Assembly: GCF_033568475.1 (NCBI RefSeq)
Contig: NC_133123.1
Span: 99,759,228 to 99,823,227 of the forward strand
Origin: Henckelia pumila
Taxonomy: Eukaryota; Streptophyta; Magnoliopsida; Lamiales; Gesneriaceae
Length of the DNA: 64,000 nt
Direction: 5' to 3'
Shown: positions 34,603 to 46,243 of the stretch, in pieces
How the letters are laid out: every line of letters begins with the position of its first letter
How positions within the stretch are numbered: the stretch's first letter is position 1
Notes under the pieces: model-generated
The model's input: the letters and a program-made list of their open reading frames with translations, nothing else
Told to the model about the DNA's origin: nothing
The model's database searches: none
Made by a program: the position numbers and the translations under genes

Positions 34603-37600
34603 TCATGGCATAACGTATTGCTGCAAATACTTGGTCCTCTTCTTGTTCTTCAACTTTCGGAATCCACACGATTCTATCTGCCGTATCCTTTCCCTGCTTA
34701 CTCCCATAAGTTCGCCGATTTCTTGCAATGTCTTCATCCTACCATCCTCAAGGCCAAATCTCATTTTAATCACCTGCTTTTCTCTTGGATTCAGGGTGTC
34801 TAATACCTTTGCCAAGTCCTCTCGCATCAACTGTTTGATTAGCAAATCCTCTGAAGTTTCTGCTTGGGGATCCGCAATCATTTCCTGAGAAAATTAATGA
34901 AATCATGAGGCGGGCAGAAACAAATTCATGGAAGGTGGAATAGCAATAGTTTTATGCTCTAACACGCCTTCTAAAATGTGCGCCATAGACTAGAGAAGCG
35001 TAAACCTAGAATTAACACCACGACCTGCACATTGATCAAACAATTGAGGAGAGGACCTCGATGAAATATAGAAGGAATTTCAAAACAATGGGTTTTCAAC
35101 AAATGACCTTTTCGCCATGATTCCATGCGTTAGAAACCATTTGCCTTAAAAGGCTTGAACTCATGTTAGATGGGCTAACGATAAAGTAGAAACCATAATA
35201 GATACACAGTGGACAGGGAGCATAGAAAAGGGAATTCATTTAGGACATTACCGACGGTTTGAGGTCTTGGTTAATCCCAACCTTCTGATCAAGGGACCTT
35301 GGAGGTTTTGGAGTTAATAAGACCGCCTGAAGTCGCTTCATTGAGATCCCCGTTGCCTGAGCAACTTCTTCATTGTTCGGCTGTCTACCATTTTCAGAAT
35401 ACAATTGCTTTTTCGCCTCTTTCACCCTGTAAGTTGCATCAACCATGTGGAACTGTCGTTCCAACAAAGATGTGAATTAGATTGTGTCATATATATATGT
35501 ATGCAAAATCAAAGTTCTTGGTATCAGACTTTCGTTCAGAATCATTACCGGTAGCCTAATAGTCCTCGACTGGTCAGAAAGGGACTTCCGAACCGCTTGC
35601 TTTATCCACCAGTGGGCATAAGTCGAGAACTTGAAACCTTTTGAAGCATCAAATTTTTCTGAACCTCTTAAAAGCCCTCGACACCCCTCCTATTGGAATG
35701 AATATCGTGTTGGAAGAATTATCAAAACAAACCACAATTTCTCTGAGTTTTATTTTGTGGGGCACGACGTTTGGTTATAAAAAGTAATACCTGAACCAAA
35801 TCTTGGAGATTCATCCCAGCTCCTTGATAATTTTTAGCAATGGAGATAACAAGACGTATGTTACTTTTTATCATTTTATCTTTGCAAAGAATACCATGAT
35901 TTAATCGTTCCCTCAATGTCTTCTGATCAACACCAGCTGCAGCAGCCCATTGAGCCAAAGTAGGCTCACTGCCGTAACGTTTCACAAGCTCCTCTTGAAG
36001 CCTTTCCAATTTCAATAACTCCTGCATATTTATTGGTGGATGAATAGATATTAAAGGAAAACAAAAACGAAGATGTGCAGAGGTATGTATTTTCAGATTT
36101 GCTAGTCCATTTGTTCCACTCACCAGTCAGAATTTTTAAACAATAAAAATTCTAGAAGTAGAAATGAATTGTCAAATTTCAGAGGCTTTTCAATGCTGTG
36201 TTCGGTTGGGTTGGGTTGGGAAAGGAAGAAGAAGATCATCCCACAAGACAAGTAAACGCTTGAGATAGAGAGAAAACAAAAACATTAGCGGAAGATATTC
36301 CTAGAACTACCTGTATCCCTTTTGAGAACATCTGTTCTTCGGATACAGTAAGGAGCTTTGAAGAATTGGTAGTCCCTCTTAAGTAACGCAAGGGATCCGA
36401 ATAATCTATTTCCTGCAGGGAAGAGCGCTTTTTCCGGCTTGACGAACTGGACTTAACAGATACAACGTTGGCCGCTGCCTTCTCTGCTGCTCTACTTCTT
36501 TTTTCTTTCCGCTCTATTTGACGTTTTGATCTCACGGCTATACTCTTGGAGAGTTGTGCCTCGAGAAATTCAAGTTCTTCACAACTTGGCTCCTCTTCTT
36601 CTGATCCCATAAAACGTGCAACTGTGTGTGTGTCACCCGTACCAATTTTAGTAACCTTAGACTCAATGACGCCAACTCTTCCGGTAATATTAACAGGTTG
36701 TTTCTCTTCAACGTGATGTAAAATTCTAGTATTGGTTGATGTTTCATGGCTGCCCATCATGGCTGCATCTTTTGCAACCTTTAGTGCTGCCCTGGCTAAA
36801 GCGAGTGCTTCAGATGCAGCAGCAGCTACAACAGCCTCTTCACTGGTAAGCAGATTTCCTGCAGCTAAAGTCGCTTCAAGATTTACCTGCATATACATCA
36901 AACCTGATGTTGAATAGTTCTACGGATTTCTCGGAGAACTAGAATACTAGTGCATTTCAATGTTACCTTCATAGGGTGGCCATGAGTTCCCATATAAGTC
37001 CATGGTTTGTTTCCAGCACTAGAAATTGAACGAGTATCTAATGAAGATAAGTCGAGTACTGTAGCAGAAGAAGAAGCTGGATTATGAATTGGTTCTAACA
37101 GTGGTAACTGTAGCTTCTCCAACTCGAGCACTGAGGTCTTTGCTGTCACGGTTGGTGTTGAAGTGGCAGACAAAAGGATAGACTGTGTCCGGAAAATAAT
37201 AGTGTCTCTACCTTTTGCTGCATTTAAGTAGATTATCAAAATAAGATCCACAATCCTACACACAATTACCATCAAGATTTCCCTCGGTATGGATTATGGA
37301 GATGTCACGAGACTAATTTTAGTGTGAGAGATGCACGAAGCATAGGTTAGTAGAGCTGAGAATAGAGAAAATTGTAGACAGTTCAACGAGTATTACTTCC
37401 ATGTAGTTGAAATGAAGTTTCACGCGATTAACTGAAAACCGAAATCAATTATCACCCCTTAAATGTTGACTGAATTGGTGAAAAGCCCACTTTCACAGAA
37501 TATATTAGCAGGATGAACCAATGTATAAGCTCTTTTAAAATCAAGTTCAAGAACAAATACAAAGACTGTCTAAACCATACACATCGGATTATCTTTCAAC

Positions 37601-38276
37601 ACTAAAAATTTCAATTACAGACCATCTTAAGGCATGGGGGACAGGATATCATCCAGAATCAAATCGAGACCATGTGGTACTGAATATTATTCTGTAGAAA
37701 TTGTTAAGTACAATGTCTGATTGTATAGGATCAGCTGTGGACAAAAGAATCGGAAGTATTCTCACATCTAGGGATGCAAAAGCTAAAGAAAAGAAATGAA
37801 TAAATGAACCACTTCCCACGGTTGTGAGGTCAGACTCCAGAGAATCAATGCTAGACAACAAAATAAACAAGAATATGCTGAAAATTCTCCATAAAATTCA
37901 AATGTAATAACATAATTATTGGACAATTAAAAGAATCCAAATAGTTTCCAAACACCAGCTACGTCAAAACCAAAATTTTCCTTTAATTACTTAACTAGAT
38001 TCATAGTCCCATCCAAGAAATAAAAATTTACAATTTCAATCTCCTAAACTAAACTCCAGGTCCATCAATGCAAGACAGAATGACCAAGAACCCAACTTTT
38101 CCAAAACCCATAAAACAAAATTTCCCCAGTTCACAAAATGCATAAAAATGAATCTCAAGAATGAATCTTAATCACATAAATTCACAGATAAACAACTTAC
38201 AAGGATGGCCCAAAGATTTGAATTTGACAGCAAAAGTATCGGGTGAGCACTTGAACTGCGGCAACAGACAAGACAT
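34603..38276 (-). CDS. SIG2: Plastid RNA polymerase sigma factor SIG2
   Basis: Sigma-70 family factor that directs the plastid-encoded RNA polymerase; SIG2 in other plants is needed for certain plastid tRNA genes. Seven exons splice with GT-AG borders and consistent phase: 38276-38201, 37217-36967, 36886-36311, 36021-35791, 35689-35549, 35452-35252, 34884-34603, giving 585 aa. The N-terminus ([10 protein letters not shown]) is transit-peptide-like and matches the SIG2 type. Exon 3 is a poorly conserved Ala/Ser/Lys-rich region ending in DPLRYLRGT (region 1.2). Exons 4-5 carry region 2 ([32 protein letters not shown]). Exon 6 is region 3. Exon 7 holds the region 4 helix-turn-helix ([23 protein letters not shown]). 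Length is close to known SIG2 proteins. No breaks seen. Alternative plastid sigma paralogues are less likely given both termini. Confidence 0.93.
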
Positions 38277-38646
38277 ACTTCTCCTATAAAATCATTTACA
38301 CACACACGAGTTCAAGCATGTCACACATTACACAAAACACAGCCAGTTAATACACAATTCTCCCAATCTACTATTTCAAAGGAAAATCTGATTCTTGCAC
38401 AATTTCTCGGTCAATGGAAAGTGATACTTGTTTGTAATGAAAACAGAGGATTATATGGGTTAGAGATAAGCTTGAGAAAACTAAAGATATTTGTTTCGGA
38501 GGGGATGAAAGGGATAAACGAGAGGATAAGAGTTCTGCAATATGGTCTGTGGAGTGAGGATGAGAGAAGAACAGCAAGAGGTAAAAGTCTAAAAGACAGG
38601 TTTTATGGGCTTTCATATTTGGGCCTTTTAACTTAAAAACAAAACG

Positions 38647-38691
<45 letters not shown>

Positions 38692-38878
38692 CTCGGGCAA
38701 TAAATTCTTACTCCAAAAAAATGTACATTTGAATAAAATAGTTTGAATTTCTTTCACAAAATATACATAGATAGTAATTAGAAGTTTTTGTTTTTGAAAA
38801 CATTTGTATCTAAGTTCTAGGGTAAGCCCACCCTTCTTGATCACACATAAAATCAACGGTTTTGGATTTTTAGTGTTG
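38277..38878. other. SIG2 upstream region with pyrimidine tract
   Basis: This holds the presumed SIG2 5' untranslated region and promoter, with no single motif decisive. A C/T-only tract of cttttctttt repeats lies at 38647-38692. An ORF of 161 codons on the minus strand (38371-38856) overlaps this low-complexity sequence and is not credible as a gene. Confidence 0.5.
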
Positions 38879-39485
38879 AGGGTGTTTGACAGAGCTTAAA
38901 AGGTTTTTCAAACAGCTTATAAGCTGTTTTAGATCTTTTAAACTCTTAAATTTTGTTTGGCAAAAATTTTTAAAAACAATTTATAAGCTGTCAAAATAAG
39001 TTGTTTGACAGCTTATTAGCTGTTTTTAAAAAAAGTAAGGAAGAAGTACTTTTTTCAAAAAGATCTTATTTTAATATTCTATCTCTATAAAATATTCTTG
39101 AATATTTTCATAAATCTCTATTATATGCTCCACCCATTAAATATTAAATATTTTTTAAAAAAAATTTCAAATCACATAAATTTTTCTAAAGTAAAATATT
39201 AAAACAATTTTATTTTTTAATATATATTTATTCTAAAACTATTTTCGTATGTGTAAAACTCAAAATTTTATTTTCATAGAATTATACTCTTTTTGGTAAT
39301 TTTGACAATAAAAAGATCTTATAATACTAAACATATCAACATCTTTAAGTTGTTTAAAATAAGTTTACTCAAACACTTTAACAACTTATTTTTAAAATAA
39401 GTTCTAACAGCTTATAAGCTCGTAAAACAGCGTTTAAGCACTAGGAGCTTATAAGCTCTTTTTAATAAGTTTAGTCAAACACCCT
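38879..39485. mobile_element. MITE-like terminal-inverted-repeat element
   Basis: The left end agggtgtttgac (38879-38890) and right end gtcaaacaccct (39474-39485) are perfect 12-bp inverted repeats about 607 bp apart. Just inside both ends are palindromic agcttataagct motifs, and the interior is AT-rich and non-coding. This resembles hAT-type non-autonomous elements, but no clear 8-bp target duplication is visible, so the superfamily is uncertain. Confidence 0.65.
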
Positions 39486-40047
39486 AACTTAGAAACTAAT
39501 AAAACAATGTTGATTATTCTATATCTTGATAGATAAATAGAAAACATTAGGTATATCAATTTTGCGATAAAATCGATAATAGAAATGATATTCCGATTTC
39601 TTTATCTTTATATCAAGAAAAGGACTTAATGCTATTTTATTTTTATAATTCCAAAAGATCAACTTCAATATTAATCTATGTGAACGAAAATTTCATAAAG
39701 AAATATAATTTCGGGTATTCCCAAATATAGACACTCGAAATTAACTCCAACATCAAATTTACAAATTAAAGAATAATTTTGGACATCAAATATATTCATC
39801 CTAATTTCTCAAAGTTAAAAAAAGCATAAAAAACAAATTTGAAACTTTAATATAAAACTTTGGTTATATAGTATATCAGCACTCGAATACATTGACAATT
39901 GTATAATTGTATAAGGTAAATGGTACAAATAACATTTTGAAGATTTGTAAGACGAAAAACGAAAAAAGAAACACAGAAATCATTAAAAGCTATATTTATT
40001 GAGAAAATTATCCTAAAAGAATAGAATTTCATTATTATAAACCAGCA
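39486..40047. other. AT-rich intergenic DNA
   Basis: AT-rich sequence between the inverted-repeat element and the tandem duplication. No gene, repeat or RNA recognised. Confidence 0.4.
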
Positions 40048-40390
40048 ATTACAGCATGGACGAATTTGATTTAAATACCTAAATCTAAACTCAAATTTTT
40101 ATTCTTTTAAAAAAATAAAAAATAAAAATTGTATTGAGTTTCTTAGAAAAAAAAAATTAGTTTCAGTCCCTGATCCACAAATAATGTTAATATACTTGGG
40201 CCTACATGTCTTTTCACCGATTACAGCATGGACGAATTTGATTTAAATACCTAAATCTAAACTCAAATTTATTCTTTTAAAAAAATAAAAAATAAAAATT
40301 GTATTTAGTTTCTTAGGAAAAAAAAATTAGTTTCAGTCCCTAATCCACAAAAAATGTTAATATACTTGGGCCTACATGTCTTTTCAACGG
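40048..40390. repeat. 172-bp tandem duplication
   Basis: Two head-to-tail copies, 40048-40219 and 40220-40390, both begin attacagcatggacg and end near cctacatgtcttttca. They differ at only a few positions. Non-coding. Confidence 0.85.
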
Positions 40391-40469
40391 TGAAAATTTG
40401 TATAAAACATTTTAAATATGATACTAATATATGAAATTTGAATAATAGTTTAAATCTAAGACATATATT

Positions 40470-40905
40470 TAGGGGTGGTTTGGTACGGTATACTGCGGTA
40501 TTAAACGAATACCGCATACCGCACAAAGAATTTCGGTACCGAAATTTTCAATACCGGTACCGTACCGAAAATTTCGGTATACCAAAATTTTGGTATGATA
40601 TAAATTCATACCGTTCTTATCAAAAAATTTCGGTATACCGAAATTCGGTACGGTATCGGTATGATACCTTGTATACCGAAATTGTTTTTAAAAAAACAGT
40701 TTAAAAAATATTTAAAAAGTCGGTATACCGATACCGTGCATACCGATAACCGTGTATATCAATTTTTTTAATATTTTTTTGGTATATCGAAATACCGAAA
40801 TTTTGCAAATCATATACCGATACCGAACCGAAATTTTCGGTATATACGATTTTTTTTTGATACGGTATATACAATATATGACGATATTTCGATATTTTTC
40901 TCCAA
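40470..40905. repeat. Degenerate ggtataccg / cggtatacc repeat tract
   Basis: Many overlapping short inverted motifs (cggtatacc, accgaaatttcggt, ggtacggtat) fill this stretch, which starts near taggggtggtttggt. Similar tracts are common in plant intergenic DNA and are usually remnants of non-autonomous DNA transposons. The ORFs rich in Tyr/Arg here are by-products of the repeat. Confidence 0.6.
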
Positions 40906-41190
40906 TCCTAGGTAAATTGAATGAAAAGTTTTTTTTTTTTTGAAAGCATAATGAAAAGTTATATATACATATGTAAATATATTTAATTAATTTATTTTAA
41001 TTGTAAATGCCATAGATAGATATACATATATCATACTATTTATTAAATAAATAATGTTTTTTTATAAAAAAAAAAATATAGGTGTGATATAGCAGTGAAT
41101 ATGTAGGGTATTCCCACTAGGCTGAACCCTAAATTCGCCGGTCAACACACTCACTTTCTTTACGCACAGATCAAATTGAAGGAAATTCCA

Positions 41191-44100
41191 ATGGCGCCTA
41201 CTTCTGGGTTTTTCCGGGGCTGCCGGGCCTTGTATTCCGCCGCCAAGTCCGCCGCAGCCCCTTCTCCGAAACCTAACATCTCCGCCTCCAACAAGAAACC
41301 CGCCGCCAATGCCGCTGCCGCCGGTACGAAGGAGAAGAAGAGTTCGGGGTTGTTGAAAGCCACGCCCGTGTCCCCCACACTCCGTAACTTTGTGGGTGCC
41401 TCAGAAATTTCTCGTGCTGAAGCTGTTAAGAAAGTTTGGGGTTATATTAAGCTGCATAATCTTCAGGTATCACTATGATTTTTTATATATCTAATTTCGG
41501 GTACTTTACCGTTGACGCATAAAAGCCCCAAGTAGGTATATCATATTCTCGGGACCGAACCAAGTGTGTGAGATAGAGAAACAATTTTATGGAAAACTTT
41601 AGTAGTAGCCATTTCTGAGTGTGTACTAAGTGTGTGTTTGCTGTTTCTACATGTGTCGCTGTTTGAGATGTAGTTGCTAGTTGCATGCTGAAGCTGAAGC
41701 ATTTTAGTTCCGAAAATGGATTAGATTGTTGCTATTACTTGTTATCCTTTTCATTTACTTTTCCAATTTTTTTTTGAGGATATTCTTGGAGTGTAAGACT
41801 GCCTGGTTTGTTATTTGGATATCACGAGCACATAATACATTAGCCTAGGCTCTAGGCACGAGGATGCCACCAGTTGAGAACAGAGTAACGCCGATGTGCT
41901 CATCTTTAATAAAATATCGACCTTGGATTAAAGCACAGATCTTGGTGCAGATGTGCTGACAGTTGTGATTTGTGACATCAAATTATTTTGGTTCTTTTCC
42001 TCGTGGGATCTGGGTTATTGATATCTTTTTCTTGTGGAATCTGGGTTGTTGATATTTGTGAGATTTGATTGAATGGAAGGGAAGAGAAGAAACGTAGATA
42101 AAATATTTTTCATGCTACTGTAGGAACATGATACCTAACTCTATTAATGTTATCCAAAGCATGTGCTATTCTAAAAATTACTTTAGGTTGTAACCTTGTT
42201 CGTTTGATGATATGTCTTCTTTGTATGGCAACACTCAACAGATAAAATTAATGAATATCTTTATAAAACTCTAGGGCACCATTTGGTGCGGAAGACTCCA
42301 TATCTTTACAACATCCAGTGTTTGTCTCGAGTTTCACCATAATCGAAGTCAAAAGCAATTATATTATCTATAATGTTCAATTTATTATCCTCATATTATA
42401 TAGATCTTTCATCACTTCAGCGGTTCAGCCCAAAAGCCAATTAGTGCATAGTTATATTTGTACCTCAATGTATACCAAAATCATGAAGTGCTTTAAAGTT
42501 GTCTTTCGTTTTTAGCAGTGTATCCTGTAGATGCTTTCCTCATTTGTGTGATGAGTTTAATTCATTTGGGCAGCTTATTATGAAGTTCCTAAAGCATGGT
42601 GTTCTTTCTTCGGTCAAGCAGTCGTTTTCTCTGGATAAGCACACAAATTCAAAACTGTGACAATGCAACGAATGAGGATATATATTGTAAATTTGGGATA
42701 AGAATAATTCTTTTTTTCCACCGAATACAATATTTATACAAGTAAATGATGCAAATCAATCACCACAGAATTAGGACTTAATCTTAGCTAAATTCCGTAG
42801 TTAATCTAATCTTTATCTAATCTAATCTACTCTATATTTACAATAGTATCAATTTCCTAACTTTGCTCCATTATTCTACACTCCCCCTCAAGCTGGGCAT
42901 AGATATTATACATGCACAGCTTGTGACTAAGTTCTTCAAAGTTAGTCCTTGGAAGAGCTTTGGTGAGTATGTCCGCTGTTTGTGATTTTGTAGAAGTATG
43001 GATCAATTGTATAATTGCCTTATCAACTTTTTTCTGAAATGAAATGTCGACCTATCTCGATGTGTGTTTTGTTCTATCTTGATGCACAGGGTTCTTTGCA
43101 ATGCTAATGGCAGCTTGATTGTCACAAAACATCTTGATAAGTTTTCCTGTAGCTATTCCCAATTCTTCCAGCAATCTCTGTATCCATATTCCTTCACAAA
43201 CACCCAGAGTTGGAGATCTAAGCTCAGCTTCTGTGCTACTACTTGAAACTACAGATCGTTTCATACTTTTCCTAGTCACAAGGTTTCCCTATACATAGGA
43301 GCAATATCCAGATGTTGACCGCCTATCTGATATATCTCCTGTCCAATCTGATTCTGAGAGAACTTCAACATTTCTGTTATTATTCTTTTTGTACAATAGT
43401 ACTTTCCCAGGTGTCATTTTCAAGTATCTCAAAATTCTCCTCACAGCTTCCACGTGTTCTTCTCTTGGATTGTTCAAAATCGACTTACAACACTAACCGC
43501 AAATCCGATATCAGGTCGAGAATGTGAGAGGTAGATAAGGCGTCCTACAAGTCTCTGATAGATTCCCTTATCAACGGGTGCACTTTCCTCTCCGGTTCCT
43601 AACTTTTAAGTAGAGTCCATTGGAGTGTTTGCTGGTTTACATCCAAGCATGCCTGTTTCTTTGAGTAGATCTAGGACATATTTACGTTGGGCGATAAATA
43701 TGTCTTTCTTAGATCTAGCCACCTCCATGCCAAGAAAGTATTTGAGATATCCAAGGTCCTTTATTTCAAATTTTTCGGCTAGATGTTTCTTCATTTTTTA
43801 AAGTTCCTCATCATAATCACCTGTTAAGATAATGTCATCTACATATACTATCAGGACTACTATTTTCTTGTTTGATGAGAACTTAACAAATAAAGTATGA
43901 TCAGCCTGACATTGAATATCCTTGTTTCAGTACTGAACTTGCAAACCTGCCAAACCATGCTCGAGGTGGCTGTTTAAGCCCATACAGGGACTTGTTGAGT
44001 TTGCATGCCTTGTCATCCTTGAAAGATGTTTCAAACCCTGGGGGTATCTCCATATACATTTCTTCCTCCAAATTTCCATTAAAAAATGCATTTTTGACAT

Positions 44101-45611
44101 TAAGTTGATGTAAAGGCCAATCCAAGTCAGCTGCAAGAGAAAAAAGAACTCGAAATCTCAAATAGTGTTGAGTTTGGCCACTGAGGCAAAAGTTTCTTGG
44201 TATTCTACTCCATAAGATTGAGTGAAGCCTTTGGCTACAAGTCCCTGCATGTGCTTAAACAGTCACATCGAGCATGGTTTGGCAGGTTTGCAAGTTCAGT
44301 AATGAAACGAGGACATTCAATGTCAGGCTGATCATACTTTATTTGTTAAGTTCTCGTCAAACAAGAAAATAGCAGTACTGATAGTGTATGTAGCCTGGGG
44401 TATCTCCATATACACTTCTTCCTCCAAATTTCCATTGAGAAATGGATTTTTGACATCAAGTTGATGTAAAGCCAATCCAAGTTAGCTGCAAGAGAAAAAA
44501 GAACTCGAAATCTGTAGTAGTGTTGAGTTTTGCCGCTGGTGCAAAAGTTTCTTGGTAATCTATTCCATAAGATTGAGTGAAGCCTTTAGCTACAAGTCGA
44601 GTTTTCAATATCTCAATACTTCCATCGACCTTATGTTTAATGGTGAAAATCCACTTACATACAACCGGTTTCTTTCCATGAGGAAGATTAGAGATAACCC
44701 TTGTGTCATTCTTTTCCAAAGCTTTTATTTCTCCATTGATTTCCTTTCTCTATTCTGAATTCTCCAGGGCCTCCTGGATGGAATTGGAATCTGTACACTA
44801 TCAAGAGTAGTGACAAAAGCTTGATAGAAAGGAGATAATCCATCATAAGAAACAAGTCTACATATAGGATGATTAGTGCGCACTCGAACACCTTTCCGCA
44901 AAGCAATTGGAATGTTCAAATCATCAGTATATGGTGCTGGATTTTCAAGACCAAACCGACCGGTAGCTTCTTTACCTGAGTGACTTTGAGAAGGACTTGA
45001 ACTCGGCTGAGATTCCTGGTCAAATATGGGAAGAGCTGACTGCTCTATTATCCTCTTGGGTCTTCTTCTCCTCGCGTAAACATGAAGCTCAGTATTTGCA
45101 GTTTGCGTTGTTTGAGAATGGCTAGGAATCTGATTTTTAGATGGGGTAGTAAAAAGATGACTTTCAGGTAAAGTAGTTACTGGAACTTCTGAAGTTTGAT
45201 CAATGACTTCAGGTTGACCACTGATAAGGGGCAGAGAACTGAAAGGTGAAGGAGTTGAAGATATTGGTGAGTGATGTATTGCTTGTGTGTTTCAAATAAA
45301 AAAGTAAAAACAACAGTCATTGGAATGGCCTCGTGCACAAAAATACAATCCCTTGTATGGTTTTTTATGCTTTTGAATTCAGAACCGTTATTGCTATTGC
45401 TGACTCTTGTTATGAAATATTGTGTGTAGACTTTCTGATTTTTGCTTTCCAGAATGTTTAGTGATGCTGCTGTGTTTTTTGTGTGCAGAACCCAAGTAAC
45501 AAGAAAGAAATCTTTTGCGATGGGAAGCTCAAGGCTCTATTTAACGGAAAGGAAAAGGTCGGTTTTTTAGAGATAACAAAACTGCTTTCTCCTCATTTCG
45601 TGAACAACTAA
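41191..45611 (+). CDS. SWIB/MDM2-domain protein, organelle-type
   Basis: Two exons: 41191-41466 (92 codons, ending at donor CAG|GTATCA) and 45489-45611 (from acceptor GTGCAG|AACCC to TAA), total 132 aa, phase 0 junction. The N-terminal ~55 residues are Ala/Ser/Lys-rich with few acids, typical of plastid or mitochondrial targeting. The rest is a single SWIB domain ([43 protein letters not shown]). Stand-alone plant SWIB proteins are small and many are organellar, associated with nucleoid DNA; this role is inferred. The start is the ATG in ccaatggcgcc. The 4022-bp intron contains a copia fragment. It is divergent from SIG2. Confidence 0.9.
42656..45290 (-). mobile_element. C4, decayed copia fragment in the SWIB intron
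   Basis: The 3' LTR, about 225 bp (42656-42880), begins TGTAGAATAATGG on the minus strand and is preceded by a polypurine tract (gcttgagggggag). Upstream are broken pol pieces: RNase H (43279-43052, [18 protein letters not shown]), RT C-terminal (43794-43606, [13 protein letters not shown]), RT core (44161-43901 and 44719-44456, [19 protein letters not shown]) and a remnant of the IN-RT spacer to about 45290. No 5' LTR, gag or integrase core is recognised, so it is 5'-truncated. Stops and frameshifts abound. It lies antisense to the host gene. Confidence 0.85.
43850..44620. repeat. Direct and inverted duplications inside C4
   Basis: Segment 44264-44384 is an inverted copy of 43850-43972 (about 120 bp, roughly 90 percent by eye). 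Segment 44396-44620 is a direct copy of about 44035-44255. The RT core is therefore present twice with an inverted piece between, so the fragment was rearranged after or during insertion. Confidence 0.8.
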
Positions 45612-46243
45612 CCGCAGGTTAATCTTATGTGGCCATCTTTTCTTGTCGTAACCTTGTAAAATCTCAAGCTTAATCTTTGTGATGCTTTTTTAGCTGGAGA
45701 TCATGTACAAAACAAGAAGACTAATCTTACGTGTGTTTGTTGTTGGCTTTCAAATACTTGAAAGCGTTTTAGCGGTTGTAGTGTTATGCTCTTTTAGTTT
45801 CGTATGTTGCGAACAGCTTATGCTCTTGCACGCTTCCGTTGTTCACAGGCCGATAGTTTATGGTTAAATTTTAGTATCTGGGCATTATTTGCAATACCAA
45901 GCAAACACACACTGAGAAAACCAAGTTTGGATCAATCCAACTGATTCATACTTTCCAAAAAATTTAGATCAGAGTAATTCAGTTAGTTTGGTGTTATCAA
46001 GTAGTTCAAATGAACAATTTCTTACTCGCTACTAATTGTTATCCACGCTTCTCTGTGCTACAAATGTTTGAGGTTTTGATGGGAAAGAATGTTATTGTTA
46101 AAACATGAGAGCAAAATAAATATGATTCTGTATGTCGGAGACATTTGACATTTTTATATTCGTTCGTTGAAGAAATATGAAAGATAACATACAAAAACCA
46201 ATCCTAATTGCCAATTGCATGTGCAAAATACTAGTGTAGCTAG
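45612..46243. other. Intergenic region between convergent genes
   Basis: The stretch of about 630 bp between the SWIB stop codon and the hydrolase stop codon should contain both 3' untranslated regions. AT-rich; no repeat or gene recognised. Confidence 0.5.

Noticed and set aside
34603..36901. Separate genes for each sigma-factor ORF
   Set aside because: The pieces join through GT-AG introns with consistent phase into one full-length SIG2.
38371..38856. 161-codon minus-strand ORF
   Set aside because: Its Lys/Arg/Glu run comes from the complement of a pyrimidine tract and it overlaps the SIG2 5' region; no domain or conserved start.
41176..41190. Upstream TTG as start of the SWIB protein
   Set aside because: Plant nuclear genes rarely start at TTG, and an ATG in good context follows at 41191.
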